Shown: positions 14,301 through 28,605 of the stretch, piece after piece
How positions within the stretch are numbered: the stretch's first letter is position 1
Layout: each line of letters starts with the position of its first letter
Source: Acephala macrosclerotiorum
Taxonomy: Eukaryota; Ascomycota; Leotiomycetes; Helotiales; Mollisiaceae
Direction: 5' to 3'
Assembly: GCA_014904845.1 (NCBI GenBank)
Contig: MU119237.1
Coordinates: 62,001 to 126,000, forward strand
DNA: 64,000 nucleotides
Program-made: the position numbers and the translations under genes
The notes under the pieces: model-generated
Database searches by the model: none
What the model was told of the DNA's origin: nothing
The model's input: the letters and a program-made list of their open reading frames with translations, nothing else

Positions 14301-17300
14301 AAGAGTTTTGAAAATAAAAATTAGAATTGTAAAATTTGCGCGTAGAAAAATAATGTGATAAATTAATCGGATTTTAAAAATAGAGAACGCGTAAATTTGA
14401 AAAAAAAAAATTTATTGATAAAATCGAAAGAAATTATAAGTTTTTATATTTGTAAAGAAATTACACAAAAAAAGCAAATAAATATTTTTGCGTTTTAAAT
14501 AATTGAAAATTGCGAAATTTGTTTGTTTTTACGAAAAAAGTTTTTTAGAGTGTATTGATATATGTAATTGAAATATTGTAATACTAATCTCGAATAAAAA
14601 ATTTTGAAAATTTTAAGTAAATAGTTTTATATTGATTTTTTATAAAGCGTATTAAATGAATTTTGAAAAAAAAAAAATAATAAAAAATAAATATTTATAA
14701 ATCGTTTTTATAAAAAAAATGTATATAAATTCTTGAAAAAAATCGTCGTAAAATACTCAAATAAATAGAGTATATTCAATTGATAAAATTGTTTATATGT
14801 AAAGTAATACAAATTAGAATTTTAAAGAAATAAAAAAAAAAAAAATAATATTGAAAAAAAATTATAGTTTTTAAATTAGCGTAAAATTGAAAAATTGTAA
14901 TTAAAAAGTTTTGAAAAAAAGAAAAAAAAAAATTGAAAAAAGTTTTCTTATAAATTATAGTAAATATTGTATTAATAAACGTTTGTACAATTTGAATATA
15001 GTTAAATATAATCGAAATACATTTAAATGTATTAAAATATATTTGAAAATATTCGAATATATTAAAAAATGTTTTTTGTGAATTTTAAAAATTAAAATTT
15101 TTTAAGATTTTCTAAAGAAAAAAAAAATAATATAATTTCGTTTTTTATATAATAAAATCGTTCTAATTACAATAAAAAAAAGTAAAATTTTTAAAGGATA
15201 AATAAAATTTATTAAAATAAATAAAAATATTTTAAAGAAAATCAATAAAAAAATAAAATTACTATAAATAAAAAAAGAAAAAATAATTTTTTCTCGATTA
15301 AAAAATCGCTATTATCTCGAAATTTAACGAGTTTTTTTTATTTATTCAATTTTCAAAGAATCGTATATATTTGTTTCTTTCGATTTTATTAAGTTTAAAA
15401 ATACAAATTACAATTTCAATTTCTTTTTCAATTTTTTAAATACTCTACTTATTACAAAATTTTTTAATCGCTTTCTTTTTTGCATTTGTATTTTTATTAT
15501 CATTGAAATCAACGAATTTAATAGTATTCTCATTTTCGTTATTGTTTAAAAAATTCTAATATTTATTTCTTTTAACGAATTTCTTTAAACGATTTTTAGT
15601 ATATAATCTTCGAATTATCGTTTCGTTTATTTCTTCGAATAAATAATTCTCTTTCAATTAATTTATTTAATAGATTTAATATGAATCTAATTATTTATAT
15701 AACAATTTGATATTCTTAAATATATTTTGATCAATGAATTTAATATTATATACTAAAATGAAATTCTTTTCTCGAATTGATTCTTTTCGTATTTAGTAAT
15801 AAACGTTGAAATATATTTGATTTTATTTGCAATTACACTTTTTTTTCAATCTCGATTTTTTTATGTTTTCGTCTCGCATTTTAATCTACTTAGTTTTCAA
15901 TTCAAGAAACTTTATTCGATTATACATTTTATTTTAATCGAAAGTTTTTCAAATAGAAAATCGAGTTTTAACAAATAAAACAATTTTTTTGTTATAAACT
16001 ATATAAAATAATATACATTCAATTAATCTATAAATAGTCGTTCGATTTGCAAAAAAAACAATTAATAAATATTTCAATTAGTTTTTTTTATTTCTTTTTA
16101 TTAAAACAATTAATACAATAATAATAAATTAATATTTTCGTTCAATTATTTTGTTTATTTTCGAATTATATATAAAAATAATAATTCGTTTAATTTCGAG
16201 TTTATTTAATTCTTTAATAATAATTTTTTTAAATTCGAGTTTTTCGTTCAATTTTATATAATTGAAAACGTTGTATTTACAAATAATATTATTGTAAATA
16301 AATTTGATAATTTTTTTAAAAATCGGATTTTTTATTAATTTAATTTTAATTCAATCGAAAAAATTATCTCGTATTACAATTAAACTATTGAACATTTTAT
16401 ATTGCAAGAATTTAATTACATTTATTTCAATACAATAAAATAATAAAAACATTTTTTGAAAATATAAAATTTTTTCGTATTTTTTTTTGTTTTTGTATTA
16501 ATAATCGTTATAATTTACTACAAAATCTCGAACGTTTTTATAATACTTCTTTTAATAATATCGATTAATTATTCGATAATAAATATTTTTCTTTTTAATA
16601 TATTCGAATTTATTATATAATTCAATTATAATTATTATACGCTGTTTTAAATCGTTTAAAACAAATCGAAATAAATAGAATTTAATAATATTTTTTTATA
16701 ATATTTTGTTTCGAATATTATAATCGACGAATTTTTAAATTAATTTACGGAATTTTATTTTCGAAAACTATTTTAATCGTTTTAAAATTGTTAAATATTA
16801 AGTAATATTTTGAGAATAATTTAAATAATTGTTATTAAAAGAAAAAATAATATTATTATCGTTATTATTGTCTAGTAATTTATTGATCTCAAAAAAAGCG
16901 ATTAATACGACGTATACAAAAAATGCGATTAATATCGAAAATTGAAAACTAAAAACATTGAATTTAAAGAAATTTCTCCAAATTTAATCTAATAATTCAA
17001 ATAAATATTCTCGTTTTACGTGTTTATTTTTAATTACAAACGATTTATTTTCAATTTTTCGATTAATTTTGCGTTTTTTAATCGAGATTGAAACTATTTT
17101 AATACAATCAAATTCGATTGTAATGAATTTATTAATATTTGTTTTTTTTTTTAAATTATCGTTTTTTATTCGCGGTTTTCTAAATAATCCGTTTATAATA
17201 ATATAAATACTTTTTTTAATATATTTGATTTCGAAATCGAATAATCGTATTCAAGTAAATCAACGAATAATTAAAGCGCTAAAAAGATTTATTATTATTC

Positions 17301-18117
17301 GATTTAATTAAACGACGAGTGTATTAGCGTTCGTTTCAAAAATGAAATAAATACTATATAATCAAAATTGTAATTTGTGAAAACATTTTAAGACTTTTCA
17401 ATACTTTTTTTTTATCGTATTATAATTTCGTTTAATAGTATTTTAAAGTTTTAACTCGTATCGAATTACTCGTTTTCGTTTTTTGTCGTTATATTGATCG
17501 AATGTTTTTTTATATTCTTATTAATTAATATTAATACTTAAAATAATTATTTTTTATTTATTTACAAAATCGTAATAAATTTTATAAAACATTGAAATCG
17601 TTATAAGTTTATCTTATAAAAATACTATAGCAATTTTTTGCTTTTTTCTTCATTCGAAAAATTCGTTTTTTCTAATTAATCGATATAACGACTCAATAAT
17701 AATATCAAAATATTGAATTTATATTTTGTAATAAATACAAATTCCAATGAAAATTTTAATTTTAGAAATATTATTATATTTAATTTATTTTAAAATCTTT
17801 ATAATTTTTGTACTTTCAAAAAAATGTCTTTCAAAATTATAAACGAAACCAATAATAATTATTCTATTCTAATAGAATTATAATTTGAATTTTATACAAA
17901 TTTGAATTTTCTCAATTTGATTCAACGTTTTATTCAAGTTTTAAATGTATTCAAAAACGAATCGACGAATTTTTAAAAATACTAATTTATTATCGTAATT
18001 CGTATAAAGTTTTTTGATTTTTATATTATTCAAAAATAGTATTACGATTTTAAGAAATACGTTTTTTAAAATTGTTATAATAATTCGAACGAATTAAATT
18101 ATAAAATTAATTGTTTT

Positions 18118-18324
18118 TTAAAGCGATATTGTTATTCGTAGAAGTTTTAATAGAATTATAAAAATAATTATATTTTTATTTTGAACGTTTAATATAAATT
18201 GATCGTATTTAAAAAAGAAATCTATTAAAAAAACGCAAAAATATCTAGAAAATTCATTTATAGAAAAAAGTATATTAACGTTTTTTAAAGTAATCGAGTT
18301 CATTTTTATAATCGTATTAATCAA
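18118..18324 (-). pseudogene. Gypsy reverse transcriptase fragment
   Basis: The 68-codon minus-strand frame reads ...Ile-Thr-Leu-Lys-Asn-Val-Asn-Ile-Leu-Phe-Ser-Ile-Asn-Glu-Phe-Ser..., then Phe-Leu-Ile-Asp-Phe-Phe-Phe-Lys-Tyr-Asp-Gln and Leu-Leu-Arg-Ile-Thr. Fungal Ty3/gypsy reverse transcriptases have an equivalent stretch ending in Ser-Leu-Ile-Asp-Leu-Phe-Ser-Gly-Tyr-Asp-Gln, just before the catalytic centre. Changes such as Gly to Lys or Asn and Pro to Phe or Leu fit G to A and C to T mutation. This is what assigns the 12-kb element to gypsy and to the minus strand. Confidence 0.68.
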
Positions 18325-21300
18325 TTAATAAATTTTAACGACTTTTTTCGCGATTAAAAACTATAGATTTTAATAAAAACTATCGTTTTTTTCGAGTATT
18401 TTGCGATCGAATTATTTTTGAAATATTTTTATTATAATTAAAAACAAAGTTTTAAGACAATAAAAACTCTTTTTTTATTACGTCGTATATTGAATTGTTT
18501 TGATACGAATAAACGAATTAATATTTTTATAGATTTTAAAGACTTTTTTCTAGTTAAATATTATTGCTTTTTCACGATTGAATATTATTTTATCGAATAT
18601 TTCTTTTTCAAATTTTTATAATTAGTTCTCAACAAATAAAAATATTAATCGTTTAAAAATAAATCGTAATTTTTTTAGTATTGAAACAATTTACGACAAT
18701 AAATATCTTATATATTTTTTAGTGTACTTTTAAAATATTTTTCGCGCTTTAAATCGTTCGAATTAATTTTTTTATTTTCTAAAATTTTTTTCAATTTCAT
18801 CGATTAAATCGACAAATCGTACTTTTTTAAATTTAAATTTATATATCGTATTAATATTTATATTAAATAGTCTCAAATTAAAATTGTTTAATAATAAAAT
18901 TATTCTTTTTATTTGAGTTTTTTTTTCGTTTTTATACTCGAAAATCTTTCGATTTCGTTTTTTTTTAATAAAATAAAATAATTAACGTTTTATATCGTTT
19001 TTCAAATATTTTTCTATAATATATACATTTGAAAATAATAATACTATTACAAAAAAATACTTTTTCGTTTTTTCGTTGAAAATCTTTTTATTCAAAATCT
19101 TATTTGCTTTTTTTCTATCAAAAAAAAAAATTATTTCATAAAAAATCGAAAAAAATAATCTCGTTTTTTATATTGTTTTATTTGTGTTTTTTTTTGAACT
19201 AATAATATTTATTTCAATCGTATTTATTTTATATAAAATAATATTAAAAATATTTAATAAAAAATTAAAAATAAAAAGAAATTTATTAAAATATAAAAAT
19301 TGTTTATAAATTCTAGTATTGTATTATTTTCTAATAATATTAATATTTAGTTTTTTGCGTTGTATTCTTTTTTTAATGTTTTTTCGATTTGAGAGTACAT
19401 ACGAATATAGCGATTTTTAATAGTTTAATACAAATAAGTTTTTAAGAAAAAAACAATTATAATCGTACAAATAAAATTGGAATTTTTGAGATTTTGAAAT
19501 ACGTTATTTCACGAATTATTATCTTTGTATTTAATTTGCATTTTTATTGTAACGACGAATAATTGTTTTAAAAAAATCTTTTTTATACTATTTACAAAAA
19601 AAAAAAAAATTTTATATTCGATTTCGTATTTAATTTCTATTTTTATAATTACTATTTCGACGAATTCGAAGTTTTATTCAATAGTAATAAACAATTAAAA
19701 ATTTTCAATATTTATAATAATATTATCGAAATCTCGAATTATATACGTAAAAATAATATAATACTTTGTTTTAATATTTAGTATTTCGCATTTTTTATTC
19801 GAATCAATTGATTTAAACAAATTGAAATATAATTTAAAAGTAATAACAATATATTTTTTTTTAATTAATAACGAGAAATCGATTTTCACGAGATTAATTT
19901 CAAATATTACAAAATTTCCAATAACAAAAACAAATTAACTCGTTCTTTCAAATATTCTATAAAAACTTTAAAAAAACTGTTTTATAAAATTAACAACTTT
20001 TAATATTTTTTTTATTACAACGATTTTAATATTTATCAAAATCAAATAATAAATATTATTTTTTTACTATTGATTAATAATTACTATAATAAAATTCGAT
20101 GTTTTTAAAGTATCAATAATTATTTTCATTTTTTTTTAGATTTTTGAAAACGATATTATGTTTTTAAAAAGTTTTTACGATAGAATTTCGTTAATAGAAT
20201 TATTATTTTTAGTATTGAATTATTATTTTAAGATTTTATTTTTCGATTAATTTACGTTTATTTTTTCTCGTTTTTCGTTTTAAATACTTTGTAAAATTTG
20301 TCATTGTAATTCGGTTTTTAAGTATTTTTTTTTTATTTTTATTTTTTGTCGAAAGTTTTCTCGTATATTTTGAATTTTATTCTTTGATTTACTCGTCGTT
20401 ATCGTATTTATTATTATTATATTTATTAGTAATTCTTTATAAAACTCATCAATAATCGCTTTATTAAAACTTTGAATATTAATATTGTTATTATTAAAAA
20501 TATACGACGATAAATTTAATTTTTTTAAAAAAAATTTATTAGTATTAATTTTACTTTTTTTTTAAACAATAAATTAAACAAATTTTTAGATTTTTTATAC
20601 ATTTTTAAAGCGTTTATTGAGATCGTAATCAAAGGATTTTCTAGTTATTTATTTTATAATTTGATTATATTAATATCGATTGTTTTTAAATATAAACGAT
20701 CGCAAAAATCGATTACGATTTCAAAAATTATAATACTATTAATCGTTCTTTCGATAGTAATATTTACGATTAATTAGTTTATTTATAAATAAATAGCGGT
20801 TTACGAAAAAGTAATCAACGAAAAAATCGATTTTTTTGTTCTTTGTTCACTCGAAATACTCGAAATAATATCGCTCACTTTATTAATCGTTGTATATAAT
20901 ATTGATTTTTATTACATTCTTTTGAACGATTAATAATATATTTTACGAGAATTCAATCGACGTTGAATCATATGAAATTTTATATTTGTTTTTTTTTATA
21001 TTATTATATTTTTTTCGTTTTTAATTAAAATTTTTTTTTTGTTTATATTTTCGTAAAAAAACAAACTAATTCTAATTTTAATTTATAAAGATTATAACGT
21101 TGTTTAGTTTTTGAAATATTTTCGTAGTATTAATATTTAAAGCGATTTTTAGATCGTTGAATAATACGAAAAAAAAAAAAAGTTTTTTTAGTTTTTTAAT
21201 GAGATTGTTTATTTGGATTGAAAGTTTTAATATGAATATTTGTCGAGTTTTTTGAGTTTGAATAATACGTGAAATCGAAAATTGAGATTTGATATAAGTT

Positions 21301-22942
21301 TTTTTAGTGATTGCGTATATTTTTCGTTGAATTTTTTTTATAAATAATTCGAATAAAACAAAAAATAGTAAATTATTAATTGTATTTGAAATTATTTTTT
21401 GTATTACGATATTTAAATGTTTTTATCGAATTTTCGAGTATTTTGAATTATTGATTTCGTTATATTATCGTTTTTTTTTTTTATATTTATATGCGATAAT
21501 CGTTTTTTCGTATATTTTATCGTAATTGTAAGTAAATATTTTTGTCGATTCGTAGTCGATTTCTCTAAAAATCCGTTTTTTAATATGTATTAAAAATCTT
21601 TTTATAAACTCGCGTTTTTGATATTATTTGTTTAATTTGTTTCGTTTAATTAATTCTTTGAATATTCGATCGAATAAATTTATATACGTTTTTATTACTA
21701 AAAAATCTTTTGTAGATTAATCGATAATTTTATATAAGAATTCTATATTTACTTGATAATATTTTTAATTGTATTCGCGAAATTTTTTTTTTAAAGTATT
21801 ATAAAAATTTTTTTTCAAATAATTTTTAGTATTATACTTTAATATAAATCGAATTTACTTTTTGTAAATTGAATTAATATATCGCAAAAATCGTATTTTT
21901 TTGATTTTTAAAATAATTTTATAGTTTTTATATATGTTATTATATTATTTTAAAAAAGTCGTAATATTGTTTTTTTTAAATTAAAGTATTTTAAAAACTT
22001 TAAAAAGAGATATTTGTAGTCTTAATACGAGTACGTATTTTTTAGAGTTTTGTATTTTTAAAAAATTATTTTCATTGTTCGTAGAAAATTTCTTAGAAAA
22101 AATCGATAGTATAATTAGAGTAAAAGTGTTTTTTATCGAAAAAAGTAAATTTTAACGCGAATAATTTGTTGATTTTAATCTTTGAATTGAAAATTAATTT
22201 AATAATTCAAAAATACGAATTTTCGAATTATTGTTTTTAAGTGAAATTCGTTTTAAAAATTGATTTCTATTTATATCGTTTTCTCGTAAAAAAATTTTTA
22301 TTTTAGTTTTTATTTGAAATTTCGTTCGCTTATTCGTTCTAATAAAATGTATTCTTTAAATAAATACTTTTTTAATCGATTTTTTTCGATTGAAATTTTT
22401 TGTTTCAATTTTTTTTGTATTGTTTTTTGAAATTCGAAGTTTATTTTAATTTTATTGTTTTAATTTAAAAGTGATTACAAGCGATTCGCGAATTGCGATT
22501 TTCAAAGAAATTAAAATTAAAATATAAAACAATGAAATAATTTCGTTTTTTAATACTACAATTTCTTTTTTTTTTCGTATTAAAGTTTTTTTTTTTATAT
22601 TTCAATTTCCGTTGAAAATAAAACTAATTATTGTAAATAATTATTGCGAGTTTTTTTTTTTCTTTTTTATATTCGTTTTAATATCAATTATTTCGAGTAA
22701 TTTAATACGTAATTTTTATAAATTAATATTTTTTTGCAATTTCGCAATCTCGTAATCAAATTATTTAATCTCGAACAATATAATCAAAACAAAAAATTCT
22801 CGTCAATTGATTTTCAATTTTCGATTTTTAATAGTTTGAATTTTTTTTTAATAGTAATAAAGAACAAAATACACAAATTGCATATAAACAGTTCTCAGTA
22901 AAGTCTATTAAAACAATTCATTTCTCGGCGTCGCTTTATTAA

Positions 22943-23201
22943 TATAGAAAAGTAATAAAATACAAAACAAAAAAATTCAATCGTAGATTAATTCGTTTTA
23001 ATCAATAGATTAAATTTATTCGAAGTAATCCGTAATTCGTAAATCAATCAATTAATCAATCAAAGTAGAAATAGAAAAAGTTATTGATTAGTCTATAATA
23101 AGCGAAAACTCTTTATGTACTAAAAAACACGTGACTAGTACTACTTTCGAAACTAGTTATTTACAAAGATTTTTGAAGAGAAAGCATATAATCTTACTAC
23201 A
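22943..23201 (-). repeat. LTR of gypsy element (right copy)
   Basis: This is the 259-bp partner of 11,095-11,353, starting TATAGAAAAGT and ending CTTACTACA, and it includes the same CACGTG block. In the element's orientation it is the 5' LTR. Confidence 0.88.
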
Positions 23202-25592
23202 ATATATATAATAATTTTAAAAAATTGAAATCGTTCGATAAAAATAAAATAATTAAATTTTAATATTATTAAAAAATACAAATAATTCGTTATTAAATTT
23301 ATTAAAAAAAAGAAATTTATTTAAAAACGATATTATACGATCGATTAATTATTTTATAATATTTTATAATACGATTAATAAATTTAAAATTATCGAATTA
23401 TTCGATTATTAATTAATTTATTATATAATATTAAATATTATAATATAATCGAAATTATTTTTTATATTTATTGATATAAAAACGTATTTAATAAATTTTT
23501 ATATATTAAACGTTTTTATAAGTATTATAATTAATATTAATATCGTTTAACGATTTATTATCGACGAAAATTAATTTTTAATTTTTTAACGAATTTAAAA
23601 TATTAAATTAAACGAATTTAAAATTAAAAAAATAATAATTAAATTCGAAATTAATAAATTTAATAATATATTTATTTAAAATAAATAATAAATATTTATT
23701 ATTAAAATATTTAAATATTTATAAATATTATTTAATTTATAGTAATTATAAAATTATTATAATAAAAATCGATTTTATTGTTTATTATTTAATTAAAACG
23801 AAATTTAAACGATTATATAAACGTTTTAAATATTTATCGATTATAAAATTCGCGCGAATATTAAAACGTAAAAAATATTTTACGAATTTTAAAAAAATTA
23901 AAAAAAATAATAAAATTTTATTAATAATATTAAATAAATAATAAATTTTTTAATCGTTTTAAATTCATATTATACGACGATTATAATTTTAATTATTTCG
24001 TTTATTTAAACGTATTATAAATCGACGAAAAATTAATATTTTAAATTATTAATATTTATTAATTATAATTTTGAAATAAATTTTAATTTTAAAAAGTTTT
24101 GTAATAATATTAAAAATATAAATATTAATTCGAAAATTATATCGATAAAAGTTTATAATTCGATTAATTTAATAAAGAAATATTACGTTTTATTAAAATA
24201 TACGTATAATATATTATTTTAAAAAAATTTCAATTTATAAAAAAAAAACGATTTTAAATAACGATTAAAACGATTAATAATATAATAAAATCGAACGATA
24301 TTATTTTTATATTTAAATATTATAATAAAACGCGTTTATAATATTAATTATTATTAAAATTAAAACGATAAAAAAATATAATAATTATAATTTAAAAATA
24401 GTATATTATTCGTTAAATTAATAACGTTTTATAAATAAAAAATAATTTATAAAATTATTATTTAATCGATTTATTTTTAAATTTAAATATATTTATTTAA
24501 AAAATAAAATAAAATAAAATTTAAAAAAATTATATACGTTATTAATAATAAATAAATAAAAATATATTAATTATAATTATTAAATAAATTAAAAAAAATT
24601 TATAATATTATTATAAAATTATTTTATTAAAACTTTGAATAATTCGAAAAAATAATTAAAAAACTATTTATTAAAAAAATTTATTAAAAAATTTAAATTT
24701 AAAATTAAATTTTTTTAAAAAAAATTCGAAAATAAAAAAAAAATTTCGATTTATTTTATTCGATCGAAAAAATTTCGTATATTTTAAAAAAAAAAAAATA
24801 TTTATTTTGAATTATAATAAATTTTTTTTTTAAATTTTTAATTTTAATAAATATATTTATATAATAATTTATATAAATATAAAAATTTTCATATAAAAAA
24901 ATTAATAAATTAATTATAAATAAAAATTTCGAATTAATTTTTAATAATTTAAAAAAATTAATAATTAATAAATTTTCGATTTAAAATTAATAAATTAAAT
25001 TAAAAATATAAAAATAGTAATTTTATATAAAAAATCTCGTTTTATAATTTAAATATTTAACGATAAAAATAAAAAAATAATAAATAAACATTTATAAACG
25101 TCATTTTTAAAATAATTAAATTTTTTTACGAAATTTTAAAAACGAATATATATTAATATAAAACGTATAACGTTTATTATAAAAATAAATATATTTTATT
25201 CGAAATAATTAATATATAAATCGAAAATATATTTATTTTAAAAAATTAAAATTTTATAAAATTAAAAAATTTTTAAATTAAAAAAATTAAATTATTAATT
25301 AAATTTACAAAATTTTTTATATTAAATATTTTATTATTATTTAACGAATATAAATTAATAATAAACGAAATTAGAAATAAAATTATATTTTCGTAAAAAA
25401 AATAAAATAAACGTTTAAATTTAATTAATTTAAAATTAGATTTTTATAAATAAACGTATTTTAAATAATATATTCGAAAAATATATATTAATTTTATTTA
25501 TTAATCGAAAATTATATATAATATATTAATAATAATTTAATATTAAAATTTAAAAAAAAAACAAATTATAATATTAAATAAACAATTATAAT
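23202..25592 (+). mobile_element. Old Ty1/copia copy (family C), piece 2
   Basis: This continues piece 1 after the gypsy insertion. Bases 23,220-23,290 match 27,940-28,030, and the match runs colinearly through protease, integrase and RT sequence to about 25,590 (compare 30,830-30,953). All coding sense is gone. It ends where the younger copia copy of the same family begins. Confidence 0.82.
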
Positions 25593-25818
25593 TGTCGGTT
25601 CAATCATGTGATCGCTTAAACGATCGATTAAATGATTTTAATTATAATTTTTATTACTTTTAGTAATAATTGTTCTAGTGTCCACTTTTTAATTTTACGT
25701 TTACTCTGTTTAATTATATAAATAGATAAATGCTTTTTCTGAGAAAAAGTAAATAGAATTGAATTATTGATATTAGACTAAGATTTTAGTGTTTCGTGAT
25801 TTGTTTTCGAACGTTTCA
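25593..25818 (+). repeat. 5' LTR of young copia (family C)
   Basis: This 226-bp repeat begins TGTCGG and ends TTTCA. It contains TATAAATAGATAAATG near 25,718, a plausible TATA-type promoter element that is conserved in the 3' LTR. Confidence 0.9.
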
Positions 25819-26061
25819 ATACTAATCAATGATTGAACTCGTTCGATTACAAAGTAGTAAAGTTATTTACAAAGAGACAACAATTGAATAAAATCGATCG
25901 AATAAGAAAACTCAAATTGTACGCAATCTATTGATTCAATTGAACGTAAAAGAAAGTAGTTTTTGCTTGTACTAAAGAAAATTACTAAATCTTTAAAAAA
26001 TATTGCGATTTTACGCTCGTTTTGTTTTTCCTCGACTTGAAATTAATTGATTCTCTACTCC

Positions 26062-26267
26062 ACGCTTTATCGCGTATTAACAACGAGTACTTTATTGTAA
26101 TTTGTTGAACAATACAAAAAACAATTTTTACGAATTTAATACGAAGATTTATCGAATTAATATATCTATTAAGTACGATACGACTCGATAAAATGCTCTT
26201 TGAGAGTACGATTACACTCTTTNNNNNNNNNNNNNNNNCACGCTTTATCGCGTATTAACAACGAGTA

Positions 26268-26300
<33 letters not shown>

Positions 26301-26400
26301 AATTTTTACGAGTTCGATACGAAGACTCGTCAAATCAATATATCTATCGAGCACGATACGACCCAACAAAATACTCTTCGAGAGTACGATTACACTCTCT
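26062..26400. repeat. Tandem near-duplicate around an assembly gap
   Basis: Bases 26,062-26,220 and 26,239-26,400 are two versions of the same leader segment (both with CACGCTTTATCGCG and a shared end GAGAGTACGATTACACTCT or close to it). They are separated by 16 N at 26,223-26,238. The second version is less AT-converted and has a 29-base poly(A) run (26,270-26,298) in place of unique sequence. It is most simply two different copies of the element placed side by side by the assembler. Confidence 0.85.
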
Positions 26401-27984
26401 CAAAACACGACTTTAATCAAAAAGAAACTCTTCTACTACTTTTTCTATCTCTCGATTCGATACAATACACATTGAAATAAATACAAAGTTTCAAAGCGAA
26501 GAATAATCGGAACTATAAATTATAAATAGAATATAAAGAAACATTTCTAGAATAAACAAAAGAAATATTTAAAAAAAAAAAAAAAAAAAACAAGAAAAAA
26601 AAAAAAAAAAAAAAAAATAAAAAAAAAAAAAATAAAAACACGAAAAAAAAAATTACGTAAGATTTTACGAATAAACGAAATATAAATATCGAAAAAACGA
26701 TTTATTAAAATCTTAAAAATATTAGTAAATATCGCAAATAAAAAAAAACAATCAAAATAATCACATGAAAAAATTGTAAAAATGAATTTAATAAAAAACT
26801 TTAATTTATAGAAAAATACAATCGATTTAAAAGTAAAACAAATTCGAAAATTAGCGTTTTTTACTATTTTTATCGAGAAGATTAAAAAAATAGTATTAGT
26901 ACTTTCGAATTCTTTTTCTCAATTACTAAAACTTACTATAAGACTTTTTATAAAACAGACAACGTTATTCGAACGTACGACACTTTAAAAACAACTTTAA
27001 AAGCGCAATAAAATATTATTACTAGATTTACCGTTAAAAAACGAAAACTCGAAACGAAATTCGTCGTTTTTACTATTACTAGAAATTGAAAAACTGTCAG
27101 AAAATTTTAATTAATTAATATATAATTTCGATCGCGAGAATCAAATAATATTTAGTCTCGATAAAAAATTAATTATTTTTATAAAAATCTACGACGATAA
27201 ACTCAAATACTACGAAAGAAAAAACTCATTAAATATATTTATACGAATATTCAAAGACTTATATTCGAAAGCAAACGTTAAACTTAAAAATTATCGTAAC
27301 GCGTTCTCGATTATATTTGTCGACGAGACTAGTAAATTCTATTATCAAAAACTCACTAAAAAAAACTTGCTTTTCAATAGAATAATTGAGATTGTAAAAT
27401 CGAACTTCGAGATCGAAAAACGTCGAAATAAAATACTCAATTAATAGAATACGATTATACTCGCGTTAATTCGAGCGCAAAATCCAAACAAAACAACTTT
27501 CGAATACTTCGAAATACTGCGTCAAAAATTGATTTAAAAACAGTTTAATCTACGCTCGAACATGCGAACAAAAACTATTATACGAAACAAGTTTTACTAC
27601 GTTTATCGAAACGTACTAAAATATTATTAGACGCTTTTTCGACTTTTATCGAACTTTTAAGCGGTATACAAAAACGTTCACAACGCGATTTCATTTCAAA
27701 CGAAAGTGGAAACAATTCTTAGAATCTTTATAGTCGGAAAAAAAAAAGTTCATCGAAATATAATCGGATTATATTTCGCAAATCGCAAATATTACGACAA
27801 AAATACTTAATATAACGATCAAACTAATCATAAAAAATTGATAATATATTAAAACGAGAAAAAGTATTTCGTTTATAAGAATTCGAATTGTTAAAGTACT
27901 CACTATACGCTAAAAAAAAGAAAAAAAGCGTACAACGATTTTAAAAAATCGAAATCGTTCGATAAAAATAAAATAATTCAATTC

Positions 27985-28503
27985 GTGATTAAATTCGAAG
28001 GATTAAACTTCGATATTACTGAAAAATACGAACAATTCGTCGTTGAATTTGTCAAAAAAAAAAATCTACACGGAAACGATATTACGCGATCGATTAATTA
28101 CTTTATGACATTTTACGACACGATTAATAAACTTAAAATCATCGAATTACTCGATTGCCAATTAATTTACTATACGATATCGAGTGCCGTAATACAATCG
28201 AAACCGTTTCTAATATCTATTAATACAAAAATGTATTTAACGAGTCGCTACGTATTAAACGTTTTCATAAGTATTATAATCGATACTAGCGTCGTTCAAC
28301 GATCGATTATCGGCGAAAGTCAGTATTTAATTTTTCAACGAATTCGAAACGTTAAATTGAACGAATTTAGAATTGAAAAAGTAATAATCAAATTTGAAAT
28401 TAATGAAATTTTATCTCTTGGAATTATCGACGTCGATACACCAATTGAACGTATTACGTTTTACGTAGTTTCAATAGACGTACTTTTTCTACTGTACTTT
28501 TAA
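27985..28503 (+). pseudogene. Copia gag-protease segment
   Basis: This 172-codon frame contains Ile-Ile-Asp-Thr-Ser-Val-Val (residues about 98-104), matching the Asp-Thr-Gly/Ser active-site motif of retroviral-type aspartic proteases. Downstream is Ile-Glu-Arg-Ile-Thr-Phe-Tyr-Val-Val-Ser (about 152-161), as in fungal copia polyproteins (...Ile-Thr-Phe-His-Val-Val...). The Asp-Thr pair survives, but the Gly of the triad is Ser. The frame is closed by TAA where the polyprotein should continue. Confidence 0.75.
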
Positions 28504-28605
28504 AACATGAACAAATTACGAATTAAATTCAACAATTTTAACAATATATTTGTTTAGAATAAACGGCGTACACTTATTATTAAAACGTTTAAACATCTTT
28601 AAATA

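Larger units (their letters stand above)
11095..23201 (-). mobile_element. Ty3/gypsy LTR retrotransposon, 12.1 kb (RIP-degraded)
   Basis: Two direct 259-bp repeats, 11,095-11,353 and 22,943-23,201, bound a 12,107-bp unit. The flanks share ATAT, but the site is an AT microsatellite, so the exact duplication is ambiguous. The flanking sequences join into one older copia copy. Orientation is minus: the clearest coding remnant, a gypsy-type reverse transcriptase, lies on the minus strand at 18,118-18,324. The GC-richer bases 22,921-22,942 next to the right LTR sit where the primer binding site would be. At 12 kb it is long for a fungal gypsy element, so it may contain further unrecognised insertions. 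Confidence 0.82.

Noticed and set aside
26169..26475. Frames crossing the N gap on both strands
   Set aside because: They run through undefined bases and a poly(A) tract inside the copia leader and are not genes.
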